This document shows positions 54,448 through 64,000 of a DNA stretch of 64,000 bases, one piece after another (the stretch's first letter is position 1; each line of letters starts with the position of its first letter). The translations under genes and the position numbers were made by a program. This DNA comes from Amphiura filiformis (taxonomy: Eukaryota > Echinodermata > Ophiuroidea > Amphilepidida > Amphiuridae): the NCBI RefSeq assembly GCF_039555335.1, contig NC_092642.1, positions 34,632,181 through 34,696,180 of the forward strand, written 5' to 3'. Below the pieces are notes generated by a model. That model worked only from the letters and a program-made list of their open reading frames with translations. It was not told the DNA's origin and did not search any database.

Positions 54448-57400
54448 GTGAGGAATAATGGGCTATTCTATTTAAAAACCATACCACTCCTGTGGCAGGG
54501 ACTGCCTTTTAAGGAGAGTGAGAGCAATCGCTCTCTACTGCTCTCCTTCAATCTGATATAGGAGAGTAAGTTTTAGCTCTCCTTAGTTGACCATTCTCTC
54601 CTTACATTATATTGTAAATGCTCTAAACAGCTCTTTAATGCTCTCCTGTAAATTCCAAAAGACAGTCCCTGCTGTGGAAAGTTTAGCTAAAGACTTCCAC
54701 AAAGGGAGTATGAGTTTTGAATAGAACAGATAATTGGGTAACTTCCATTTGAAATACTCACTCCAATTGTGGAAGATATAGGTAAAGCCATAATACAGGG
54801 GGAGTATGAGTTTCAAAATGATTTTAAACTTTGGCCAATTACATTTGAAAAACATTCTCCCCCTGTGGAAGATATTGCAAAAAACTTCAACAGTGGTAGT
54901 GTGGATTTCAACTGAAATAGTCAATTGGTCTTTCCACCAGGCTTGGAAAATGTTTTTTTACCCGGCAAGAGAGATAAATTTCCCTCTAACTTACCAGGAT
55001 TTCATACCATTTCTTATGTATCTCTTTTTCCAGAAAAGCAAAATTTCCCTCCAAATGACCAAATTTCACGGCAAGGAGATTGCAGAATTTCTCACATTTT
55101 CCAGGCCTGCTTTCCACCCTATAAGATGTTGCAAGTTATTTGTATCTTGTTTCAAACTTGCAAGTTATTACATGGACACGAAATAGCCATGATGCATTTT
55201 TACGCTACATGGTAAATTATAGCCATTGTTGCTATGTCAAAAGTAAGGTTCGCTGTTTTGAATATGAAATAAGGTTCACTATGTTGAATATGAAACACAA
55301 TTCATTATGCCGATTATAAAAATGGTAAGATAGGGCTAGGGTTAGTGTTAGCTAGGGTAAGGCTATGGTTCACAAAAGACATACGGTACTACTGGCTTGT
55401 ACAGGTGCACGACTAACAAAGAACATAAACTCAGCATACAGTATGTTTCAAAACTACCAACTTGTGACTTTAGACTCGTTTTGTGAAAGCAGGTCACATT
55501 ATGATTTTGGACAATTTTCAAAAGCTATTGATAAGTAAATGAATTGCAACAACAAAATGTTCTGAGATTGCTGAGATTACAGACATGCCAACTAGTACGG
55601 TTTCACCGTATTTTATACGGTAAAACATGAAAAATACGGTAGTACGGTCACCCCAAAAAAAATACGGAATTCCAGAATTTTGACCAAAATAATAAAATGT
55701 TGTGTCTTAAAAAGATAAACAGCTGCAAGATTAGACTACCGACTGAATTACTGGTATCATTTGACCACTTTCTTGGTTTGTTAAAGTTGTTGCCTACATC
55801 GTTTTTCTCTCGACTTTCGATGATGCATGCACATTAAAAAATTATTATTTAATAGGCCTACAAGATGCTTTCCGAAATAATTTTCTTCTGACTTGCAGAT
55901 TTTTCATGCACATTAATATTTTTAATTAACCACCTAATACTATGTCATCTGAAGGTATTTAGTTAACTATTTAGCTCTTTTGGTGCAAAAGAATAAGCAT
56001 ACAAGAAGGTTTCCTTTCCTCCTCCTTTTACTTCCGACTTTCGCACCTTGCATGCACATTAAAGAAATATTTTATAGGCCTACAAGATGGTTTCCGAAAT
56101 AATTTTCTTCTGACTTGCAGATTTTTCATGCACATTAATATTTTTAATAACCACCTAATTAATGCTATGTCTTCTGAAGGTATTTAGTTAAGAAATAAAG
56201 GGTAATGCATGATCCTTTACATTTAAAAAATAATGTGTCGAGGCAGTAAAACGTAAATAATGGGTGAGGCGCAGCCGAACCCATTATTTAAACGCTTTTT
56301 ACTGCCGAGGACACATTATTTATGTAAAGGATAATGCTGCACCCTTTATTTCTATTCTATTACCACAAAATAGTGTGATTTAAAGAGAAAATATCAATTT
56401 TTTTGCCCAAATATTTCAAGTTGTTTACCTCAAGGTGGAGTACATACGCGTAGCCAAAGCGTATGCACATTCCAATAACACAACCTAACATTCCATTCTC
56501 CCCTATAAGCAGGTATGCACATACAATAACACACCCCTGACATTCCATTCTCCCCTAAGCAGGTGTGCTGTGCGCTCTGCTGTGCGTTGTGATGATAGAA
56601 GAACATAAAGTTCGTTGTCCTTGACACTTTATCGCTAATTAATGGTCTGTCACGTGACGCGTTTCAACAAATTACAGTGCGCGATTTTGAATAATGGGTC
56701 GTGGGGGTAATAGAATTAACTATTTAGCTCTATTGGTCCAATAGAATAAGCCTACAAGAAGGTTTCCGACCTCCTTTTACTTCCGACTTTCGCACGATGC
56801 ATGCACATTAAAGAAATATTTGTAGACCTACAAGATGGTTTCCGAAATAATTTTCTTCTGACTTGCAGATTTTTCATGCACATTAATGTTCTTTAATAAC
56901 CACCTAATGCTATGTCTTCTGAAGGTATTTAGTTAACTATTTAGCTCTATTGGTCCAAAAGAATAAGCCTACAAGGTTTCCGACCTCCTTTTACTTCCGA
57001 CTTTCGCACGATGCATGCACATTAAAGAAATATTTATAGACCTACAACATGGTTTCCAAAATAATTTTCTCCTGACTTGCGGATTTTTCATGCACATTAA
57101 TATTTTTATTAAGCATCTTCATCTAACTGCTACACATGCTATGTCTTCTGGGGGTATTTCGTTAACTATTTAGCAAAAGAATAAGCCTGCAAGATGCTTT
57201 CCGACCTTGTTTTCTCAATGGTGCACCCAGTGGCACATTAATATTTTTAATATTTTTCTTTAACCATGCATAGCCAACTGCTATACCCAGTACAGTCATC
57301 TAATTGACATTGGCATTTTTTTTGGAAACATGAACAAAACCCCATGTTAGGCCTACCCACTGATACTATAATGATGATGATGATGATAGCCAACTGCTAT

Positions 57401-60400
57401 ACCCAGTACAGTCATCTAATTGACATTGGCATTTTTTTTGGAAACATGAACAAAACCCCATGTTAGGCCTACCCACTGATACTATAATGATGATGATGAT
57501 GAAGATGATGATGATGATCAATGATTTTCTGAACTTGAAAGTTTTAACAAAGCATGCTTCTAACAACATTAGAAGTAACAAAACCCAATGTTTCCAGAAA
57601 TATATCAATTTGTTTGGTCTACATACTTTATCCAATTTCGTGAGGTCAAAGGTCACATACAAGGTCAAAGGTCGACTGAGGTCACCAAATATTTTAATAA
57701 TTAATTTTCAACTGTGCATCTCATATCCGAAAATCAGCTTGATCAGTCTAAAGTACTAAAGTGTAGCGGATGTTAAATCACCAAGATTGATTCATTGTTG
57801 GAGCAATTACCAAATAGGGTGCAACTCGATTAGTCTTATTACAAGACTGCTATCCCAAACCCTAAACCCTAATCCTAACTCCATAAACGAGGACTGGACT
57901 CAAGTCTAGCAAGTTACCCCCTACTCGGTAATTGTACCCAATTGTTTATTGTAAAATCTTGTGACCTTTATGTTTCCATTATATTGCAGTTGAGGTATAT
58001 AGTTGACGATGTCCATTGGAACCAGCGTTGTTCACCAAGGAGGTTGTTCTATGTTGTAGGTGCTCAGATGACATTATGGTCAACATTCACTGTTGCAATA
58101 GGACAGATGACTGGGAAATTCCCAGATCTCTTCATGGCAGGTTAGTGATGAGTATATGTAGCTACATAGTTTTGTGATGTAATATGAAGTGGGAAATTTA
58201 AGGGATCTAGAATGAGCGTTTATGGCATTTCAACAGTATTTTTTGTGGGACGTGAGAGCACCTCAGACGTATCGAATTGCATTCTGAACACGAAGCATTT
58301 CTTTCTGATATCAGATAATACAAATTTTATGACAAATTATTAAAATTTGATATTTTTCAAATTTTTGATATATAACAGTCCTCAAAGTACATTTTTATCA
58401 ACCTAATGATATATTCTTAAAGTGTATGTAGCTGGGAGGAAAAGCCGATGATCAATTGAAAATTTTGACCTTTTATATTGAAAATATGGATTTTTTTCCC
58501 AAAAAGACCTAATTTTTTTTAGTGTTTTGGGGGAAAAAATGCATATCTTTTTTTTCTTCAAAATAGCCTGCGTAAGTCATGCAAGTAACTCAGAGGTTGT
58601 GCATCAAATTGGTTTGAATGAGGAATACTACGGGAACCAGAGCCTTTTGTTAGAAGTAACACATGAGTAACATGGATAACCTCTATGGATAAATAAGTAA
58701 TAAATATGCATGGAATAGTGACCAGTGGCTTATTTCATAAGACCAATTACCTGCCTGAAATAAACTGTATTATTTTTAAAACAAAAATACCCAACCTGGA
58801 AAAATATGACCTGAATGCTTTGACATGTCTTAAAATGCTTTCACACTTTACTTTCACATATTCTTCTATATCCAACCCAGAACCAGACATAGACTTCCTA
58901 CCAGAGTTGTGTACCCAAGGTGCTTTGTGGTTTAGTGATTTGACGGAGCCAAGCATAACATTAGCAATACTCTATGGTCTTGTGAACTTAACTTTAACAG
59001 AGGTAAGGAAATGCAAAGTGTAATTGAACCAAATACTTTTGGCAAGAGACTTCAGACTCTAAATCTGAACTCCTTTAATTTCAAATAGAATTGGTCTACT
59101 GAGAGGTAATATTGAGGAGTACTATGTTTATTAGTAGCATATCCTTCAAGTATGTTTTTCCTGCACGTACGCCTCTATGTGTTGAGACCGACGAAGAATT
59201 TGATGGGTGTCCCGTTGGTGCCCTTGGGCAATTCTAGAATTCCATGGTCAGTTTATACAGGGGTCAAAATTCAAAATTGCTCAAAAAAAGCAATTCTAAA
59301 TTATTCCTCTTTTCATAAGGATTATATAGTTTGCCCTATCTGTGACTTATCAGTCTGTAATTAGTGAAAAAGGTAGAAATATTTAGCACTGACAGATCCT
59401 CCTTAAATAGGGCGATTTCACGAAAGGGCATTAGTTCAAATCGGCCTCCAGAAGACATGATGCGCAAAAGAAATCCTCAGTTGAAACAATATTGATTGAC
59501 TCATTTGCTTTATTTGTAATTGTTCCATGCATCATGTCTTCTTCTGGAGGCAGATTTGAACTAATGACCTTTTTGTAAAATCGCCCTATAGTATATAGAT
59601 ACTGTATGTCTTCAATGCTGTTATTACTTTTCAGTTTGGAAAATATATGGCCTGTATTTTCTGAAACTAATGATTATAAATGTTCATGTGTATTTTATTC
59701 TAGCTATGGTCAGTGAGGAAAGGTCCACTGGAGAGAACACAACATATGGGAGTTTATGCATTCAGGGGCATCTCTGTTGGTATGGCTTGTGTTGCTGCAT
59801 GTATGCCATCAGTAAGTATAAATGACATATAATATGCAATGTCAGTGTATGAAAGGCAGCCAAAAAGCCAACAATTCCGCAGGTCAGACTGCTCTTAAAA
59901 GTAAGCTGTCGGGCCTGATAGTAACCTGTCCATAAAACCAGCTGGGCAATTTTAACGGGACGTAAAATGACCGTGCTGGGACATGTGTGTGGGAAGTGTG
60001 CTTATATTTGCAATTTTAATGCTGAAAGGAGTCAAAATAAAGATAATTGTAGCCGCTAAATGTGATAAACATCACAAATTTGATCAATTTGGTCCTGGTA
60101 TTTCATCAGTCGGTATGCTACTTGTCCTGGTATTTCATCAGTTGGTATGCTACTACTAGTTATAGTGGCAATATTTCATTGCGTCTCCGTCAAATGGGCT
60201 GGTTGGGAAAATAACATATCTGAAGTAGCCCATCTCGTATGTGTGGACGGGCTCAATTTTACACACTGGTAATGTTTCGGTGTCTGTGTCACTGGGGTGT
60301 GTAGGAAAGAGAGAGAGAGTATGGGGTGTAAGTGTATTGTGTGTAAATAATCAATGAAACTAGAAGTGCACTTTGTCATTCCTTTGAATGGCAATTTTAA

Positions 60401-61577
60401 ATTCATTTGAAATTAAAAATTTTGTAAAGAGAATAAAGGTATTGTTTTTAGCTGCTGGAATGTATCTATCATCTCATATAACATGGGCAACATAATTATT
60501 TTAAGTAAAACAATGAGGCGAAGCTGCATGAGTTGTTTTACGCCAAAAATAATGAGGTCGCCTGTGTTATATTTATTTTCATTCTTAAACACTTCAATTC
60601 AAATAAAAATATCATAAGTATACCAAATTATAATCAAATGAAATCCTACATTTTACATGGAATTATCTAGGGCTTAAAATCGACCAGTCCCTCCGATTGG
60701 TTTAGGGATTCAATCATGTTTCACCGTTGTTCATCAGCGATTTAACGTTTAACAACGATGCGGCCACGTCGTCTGCATGGTTTACCCGACCATGCAGACA
60801 CATCGGACGCGAGTTGTTAAACGGTGATGAACAGTGGTGAAACATGATTGAATCCCTTTCAACAACGAAAAGAAGCTAAAGATTGCATAATTCACATGTT
60901 TATTTCGTGAGGAATGTCAGTTAATCATTGCCACCCAGCCTTACAAAAACTTCGATGATTTCTCTGTTGATATCTGCAATAAAACTACAGAATAAAACTG
61001 CAATGTTTAGCCGCTACCTGAAAAAAATTCTGAATTCAACTTCTAAAAAGCTTGCATACACACACAGGTTCCAGGCATGACGAATTGTACGCGCTCTTGT
61101 GTAACCTCGCCCGCGTTCGCGTATACGCTACAGTAAAAGTGTGGATTAGAGGAGTTGTTGAAACAATTAGCGCATACGAGTATCGCGTCGGCACCCACGC
61201 GCTAGAGTGTATGATATTGTGTCATATACACTGGTAAGAACCAATAAGGTTGCAGGAATGTTCTCAAGTGTGTTTAAGAATACAATTTGTTACTATATAG
61301 TTTGATACTAAACCCCTATCAAGCAGATAAAAATGTCTTTTTCACATCAATCCAATACTTTTCATTTCCCTTCTTCTTTTGTCTCCAGGCTGTCACGCTT
61401 TACTGGTTGACATCTAGTATGATTGGCCTGGTACACTTTGCCCTCCTCAGGATAGTCGGTGTACGAAGACTCCTAGATATCGCGGAGACACCCAGCGAGA
61501 TGAAGCATCCATTAACAGATACACAGAAAGCGCTGATAGATAAATACACCAAGAAATCAAAGAAATATGTGGCTTGA
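53866..61577 (+). CDS. COX18-like: Divergent COX18-like mitochondrial insertase, intact
   Basis: Five exons: 53866-54447, 57990-58140, 58881-59002, 59704-59811 and 61389-61577; 383 codons plus TGA. All junctions have AG/GT signals and phases 0, 1, 0, 0. The start ATG at 53866 follows a strong acceptor (ttctcattttgttcgacag), so a 5'-UTR intron is likely, and it opens a basic presequence (MQAIRQLASLRQSAFAHSRT). Family landmarks: YPWWLTIAMVAVFFRTALIL and PFSVYQHR with the conserved Arg, RLENSQVEI, ALWFSDLTEPS and AVTLYWLTSSMIGL. The RDNCHP motif of COX18 is replaced by NQRCSPRR. Expected in the mitochondrial inner membrane; substrate unknown. Three of four introns match the minus-strand COX18 exactly in position and phase; the third is displaced by 19 nt. 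Confidence 0.85.
54462..54925. repeat. Palindromic 'gggctattct' MITE cluster in COX18-like intron 1
   Basis: Starts gggctattctatttaaaaacc; further family ends at about 54710-54830 and 54895-54925 ('gtggatttcaactgaaatag'), so at least two copies are joined. Interrupted by 54496-54671. Confidence 0.7.
54496..54671. repeat. Nested MITE with 'cagggactg' ends and 6-bp duplication
   Basis: ctgtgg at 54490-54495 and 54672-54677; ends cagggactgccttt and aaagacagtccctg. Interior 'gagagc'/'gctctc' repeats. It is the intact member of the family at 19990-20158. Confidence 0.8.
54926..55570. other. COX18-like intron 1, no feature recognised
   Basis: Contains a short run of 'gttagggctaggg'-like phrases near 55331-55372; nothing else. 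Confidence 0.4.
55572..55700. repeat. Single end of family-X-like element
   Basis: cagacatgccaactagtacgg followed by 'accgtattttatacggt' palindromic words, as at the ends of 31041-32085 and 49046-50161. No opposite end found; truncated. Confidence 0.5.
55853..57235. repeat. Tandem repeat, ~215-bp unit, four copies
   Basis: 'acaagatg(c/g)tttccgaaataattttcttctgacttgcagatttttcatgcacattaat' begins near 55859, 56083, 56830 and (diverged) 57046. Each unit also has 'ctgaaggtatttagttaactatttagctc' and 'acttccgactttcgca'. Interrupted by 56189-56715. Confidence 0.85.
56189..56715. repeat. Fold-back element inserted in the tandem repeat, TTAA-flanked
   Basis: Splits 'gtatttag-ttaa-ctatttagctc' with TTAA on both sides. 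Inner arms 'taatgtgtcgaggcagtaaaacg'/'cgctttttactgccgaggacacatta' (about 56231-56325). Confidence 0.65.
57271..57502. repeat. Direct tandem duplication, 116-bp unit, with (ATG)n tracts
   Basis: 'tagccaactgctatacccagtacagtcatc' ... 'actataatgatgatgatgatga' occurs at 57271 and 57387 nearly unchanged, which indicates a recent event. Confidence 0.9.
57990..58140 (+). CDS. COX18-like: COX18-like exon 2
   Basis: Acceptor atattgcag, donor GCAG|GTTAGT. Encodes LRYIVDDVHWNQRCSPRRLF, then a membrane segment to GKFPDLFMAG. Aligns without gaps to COX18 exon 2 from the start to the Cys. Confidence 0.85.
58202..58555. repeat. Palindromic TTAA MITE, half copy
   Basis: TTAA at 58198-58201, then one arm of the 14655-15315 element up to the central loop; the second arm is missing. 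Confidence 0.75.
58881..59002 (+). CDS. COX18-like: COX18-like exon 3
   Basis: Acceptor tccaacccag, donor GAG|GTAAGG; phase 1 to 0. Encodes EPDIDFLPELCTQGALWFSD followed by LTEPSITLAILYGLVNLTLTE. Ends 19 nt earlier in the alignment than the minus copy's exon 3. Confidence 0.85.
59410..59586. repeat. 177-bp MITE, TA duplication
   Basis: Ends gggcgatttcac and gtaaaatcgccc (one mismatch); TA at 59408-59409 and 59587-59588. Arms continue with 'ttagttcaaatc.gcctccagaagacatgatgc'. Confidence 0.8.
59704..59811 (+). CDS. COX18-like: COX18-like exon 4
   Basis: Acceptor tattctag, donor TCA|GTAAGT, 36 codons, phase 0/0. Encodes LWSVRKGPLERTQHMGVYAF, then RGISVGMACVAACMPS, membrane segment 4. Confidence 0.85.
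59812..60470. other. COX18-like intron 4, first part, no gene
   Basis: A short direct duplication 'ggtcctggtatttcatcagt.ggtatgctact' at about 60091-60153; otherwise nothing. Confidence 0.5.
60704..60857. repeat. Hairpin MITE, ~70-bp arms
   Basis: 'agggattcaatcatgtttcaccgttgttcatca' is mirrored by 'tgatgaacagtggtgaaacatgattgaatccct', and inner 'gtctgcatgg'/'ccatgcagac'. Confidence 0.85.
61389..61577 (+). CDS. COX18-like: COX18-like last exon
   Basis: Acceptor gtctccag. Encodes AVTLYWLTSSMIGLVHFALL, RIVGVRRLLDIAETP, and a basic tail ending KKSKKYVA with TGA at 61575-61577. Matches the LYW start of the COX18 last exon. No AATAAA seen in the next 100 bp. Confidence 0.88.
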   Translation, partial: AVTLYWLTSSMIGLVHFALLRIVGVRRLLDIAETPSEMKHPLTDTQKALIDKYTKKSKKYVA

Positions 61578-62081
61578 TTTGTAACCCATTTTTTTTAATC
61601 ACAGGGCTGTAGCTTAAAGGCATCAACATCAGGGATGTCACTGCACCTGTCAACCACAGCCAGCACTCGGTGCCAACGACCGGCACGTAGCCCTTATTGA
61701 TGCTTTCCTGACCGGCACTAAATTTGGCTGATAATACTGAATATTTCAATATTTGGTCTTGGACCCTTAAAATGGAATGTTTGTGTTTCAAATAAGAACA
61801 TTTTTTCAAAAAAAGAACTGGCATTACCATTAATGATAACCGTGAGTATCATGCACATTTCCCCATATCATATTTAGTAGTCACAAGGCCTGTAACATTT
61901 TAGAAATGTTCTTAGCATTTACATCAGTCGCTTGATTGAAGAAAAAAAAGATTTCTGGTGTATAAATCAGAAGTCATTTGAATGCCCCAGCGTCAAATCG
62001 AGAGTCGCTGGCCTCGACTGAACGCTGGTTATGTTTTTGGAAATGAAACTGGTATTTTTAGGTCACTTGCTGTAACTGCTA
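61578..62081. other. Downstream flank of COX18-like; no gene
   Basis: Probable 3' UTR and intergenic sequence. A minus-strand open frame across it overlaps the COX18-like last exon and is a shadow. Confidence 0.4.
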
Positions 62082-62375
62082 ATGGGCTATTCTAGTTGAA
62101 ATCCATATACCCGTTAAGACATGATCTTAATCTGCCAAACAAGGAGTGTGAATTTCAAATGGGGTTACCTAAATGGGCGAGTCCATATGAATAGGGGGTG
62201 TATGGATTTCAACTGGAATAGCCCAGGATATGGGCATTATGATGGGGTGAAAGTGTAGAATATTACCCGAGTGGGTGATTCCATTTGAAATTCACACTCC
62301 CTGTGTGGGAGATTAAGGTCATGTCTACCATAGGGGGTGTATAGATTTTAACTGGAATATCCCAATATGATTTGG
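62082..62375. repeat. Two palindromic 'gggctattc..gttgaaatcc' MITE copies
   Basis: 62088-62224 is complete (gggctattctagttgaaatcc ... ggatttcaactggaatagccc). 62268-62365 is the right two-thirds of another. Confidence 0.8.
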
Positions 62376-62719
62376 GCATAGAAAAATTTGAAAGAAAAGT
62401 GAAAGAGGAGTCTATGAAATACTCATAAGGTGTTTTTTTTTTCAAAATGAAAAAGTGACAATAAGGGAGAGAACAAAACTGTCCTGAAAATATGTGAAGC
62501 TCCGTTCAATTGCATGGTGCTGTAAGTGTCTGTATGGACAAGAGCTTCCAATGTTGACTAAAATGCCAAAGTGTAATCTATCCTGATTTGGTCACTTTTG
62601 GTATTATCAATTGTACTTCTTACAAAATGCAAATCTGATTTTCGATGATCTGTGAATCACTATCTGCCTTTAAACACCTGCCCACACACCTGTGGCAAAT
62701 AACTTTGCTGCAGTTCAGA

Positions 62720-63420
62720 ATCACATGCCTGGTAATTATACTGCGCCAATAAAGTATCCTTACACTTGGATAAATAATCACAACTTCCAAACTGAACAAT
62801 ATTGGGGTAAATTTGTTTTTTTAATAGATGCCCTATTTAATCCTACACATTATGACACCACATTGAATCCAATGTGACTTCAAGAAGCAAAGTTACAAGC
62901 ATTTGATTAGACGAAGGTCCAGTTTTAAAAGTGACAAACTGGCCTATTCAGAACTCCACAGACTAGACATCTGGTTTGAGAGTGGTGAATGACTAATTTA
63001 TGCGTTTGGCTTTAATTAAGAACAAAAGGAACAAAAGAAAACTGAAACAAAAGAGCTGACAAATAAAATGAAAGTTATGAAAAGTACAGAGAAGCAAAAA
63101 CTGAAATAAAAACTGCTTTAAATAACACTTCATTGAAGAAGCTGTGTTGTCTCTTTGTTTCGCTTGTTGGAATCTTTTTGCGCCTTGTATAGGCCAGTTT
63201 GTCACTTTTAAAACTGTACCTTTGTCTATTTAATTGCTTGTAACTTTACTTCTTCAGGTCACATTGGATTCAATGTGGTGTCATAATGTGCAGGATTAAA
63301 TAGGGCATCTATTAAAAAAACAAATTTACCCCAATACTGTTCAGTTTTGAAATTATGATTATTGTTCCAAGTGTAAGGATACTTTATTGGCGCAGTATAT
63401 TTTAGTTGAATGTCAGGGCC
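62720..63420. repeat. Inverted repeat, ~230-bp arms, both encoding one peptide
   Basis: 62735-62960 and 63175-63405 are about 93% identical in inverted orientation. Both encode YTAPIKYPYTW, NNHNF, TEQYWGKFVFLIDALFNP and HYDTTLNPM before a stop, on plus and minus respectively. Spacer ~215 bp, A-rich. Confidence 0.85.
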
Positions 63421-63627
63421 AGTAACCATGTAGTCCGGCTGGCAAGTTTTTAGAATTACATGCCCAGCTGGTGAGTGTTCAAAAGTTACGCTACAGCCTA
63501 GTTTTGTGCAATTAACAGAAATGTAATTTTTAGTTTTAAAATTGAAATTGCAAATATCTGTTTCAGTAATAATTTTTTGGTGTATTTTTGGAAAGACATC
63601 AATCTCTAAGGAGTGTGTGTGACCCAA
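63259..63627 (-). CDS. Hypothetical 122-residue ORF, right arm of the inverted repeat
   Basis: ATG at 63627-63625, stop within 63259-63261. I do not recognise it. N-terminal half: acidic/aromatic, with three Cys (VNCTKLGCSV, KTCQPDYM) and an 'SPAGHVIL' stretch; C-terminal half is the peptide shared with the left arm. No signal peptide or membrane segment. Possibly a fragment of a larger repeated gene or transposon ORF. Its mirrored copy lacks the N-terminal half. Confidence 0.3.
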   Translation of the reverse strand: MGHTHSLEIDVFPKIHQKIITETDICNFNFKTKNYISVNCTKLGCSVTFEHSPAGHVILKTCQPDYMVTGPDIQLKYTAPIKYPYTWNNNHNFKTEQYWGKFVFLIDALFNPAHYDTTLNPM

Positions 63628-64000
63628 TTGACAGCCTTATTCTACATTTGTGACCGTCCAGGTCGAAACGCTCGTAAAGTTGGCCCCTAGTCAAATTTGT
63701 TTTCTTCCGTGTTTAGAAAATATATATCATAAGCTTTACAATGATATATCATTTGACTTCAAACAATATCCAGAAGCGGAGTTATAACTTGTTAAACTTT
63801 GCTCCTTCAGTAAAAGGGTACATTATTTTGGCACTACATTATTTCTCTTTTCCACATTGCTGGTATTAAATATCAAATGGTCATAATTGGCGGTCACTTC
63901 AAAATAATCCCCAACTGAACGACGTTCAGGAATATCCTCTCATTGTTAATTGTTGATTAACCCACCACTTGAACAGGATTTAGCCAAAGCAAACAAAGAC
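63628..64000. other. No feature recognised
   Basis: AT-rich to the window end, no supportable gene or repeat. Confidence 0.4.

Noticed and set aside
57366-57759. Open frames across the (ATG)n duplication
   Set aside because: Low-complexity translations of a recent tandem duplication.
53866-61577. OXA1L instead of COX18 for the plus-strand insertase
   Set aside because: The LENSQVEI, ALWFSDLTEP and LYWLTSS motifs and shared intron positions match the COX18 branch in this window.
61447-61830. 127-residue minus-strand open frame
   Set aside because: Antisense to the COX18-like last exon; no motif.

Overview
This is a 64 kb stretch of an animal nuclear genome. Genes are split by GT..AG introns and the coding parts are metazoan (a TRPC cation channel and COX18). 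Most of the rest is non-LTR retrotransposons, Penelope-like remnants and palindromic DNA-transposon derivatives. The CR1-type LINE with a 2A-like peptide and PHD finger, and the many 'taggcctac'-type words, suggest a marine deuterostome, most likely an echinoderm or other ambulacrarian. The species is inference only.

Layout. 0.2-3.7 kb: degraded CR1/L2-type LINE (minus). 4.1-5.3 kb: Penelope-like GIY-YIG remnant and an inverted-repeat element. 5.8-18.1 kb (plus): last six recognisable exons of a TRPC channel, from the pore and S6 to the stop codon; the 5' exons lie outside the window. Its introns hold a second LINE, a Helitron-like satellite element, nested fold-back elements, an inverted Penelope 3' end with a hammerhead-like core, and an hAT-type MITE with a perfect 8-bp target duplication. 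18-22.8 kb: MITEs. 22.8-30.5 kb (minus): five exons of a conserved COX18 gene whose first exon carries a nonsense codon and two single-base deletions; the acceptor of its last exon is duplicated in an ~82-bp tandem array. Introns hold a mariner copy, a Penelope fragment with a 14-bp target duplication, and other MITEs. 30.5-38 kb: repeats only, including a ~120-bp satellite. 38.0-39.4 kb (minus): two ORFs of a transposase-like/C2H2 family. 40-50 kb: MITEs, then a plus-strand LINE interrupted by a ~2.9 kb block containing a GGATATCC-rich satellite and interrupted again in its 3' UTR by a 1.1 kb element with 6-bp target duplications. 53.9-61.6 kb (plus): five exons of an intact, divergent second COX18-like gene. 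62.7-63.6 kb: an inverted repeat whose arms both encode the same peptide.

Functionally, TRPC is a plasma-membrane cation channel and COX18 is the mitochondrial insertase that moves the COX2 tail through the inner membrane. Nothing links them beyond proximity. The most notable point is the pair of COX18-family genes about 23 kb apart. They share three of four intron positions and phases; the conserved copy looks broken and the divergent copy is intact.
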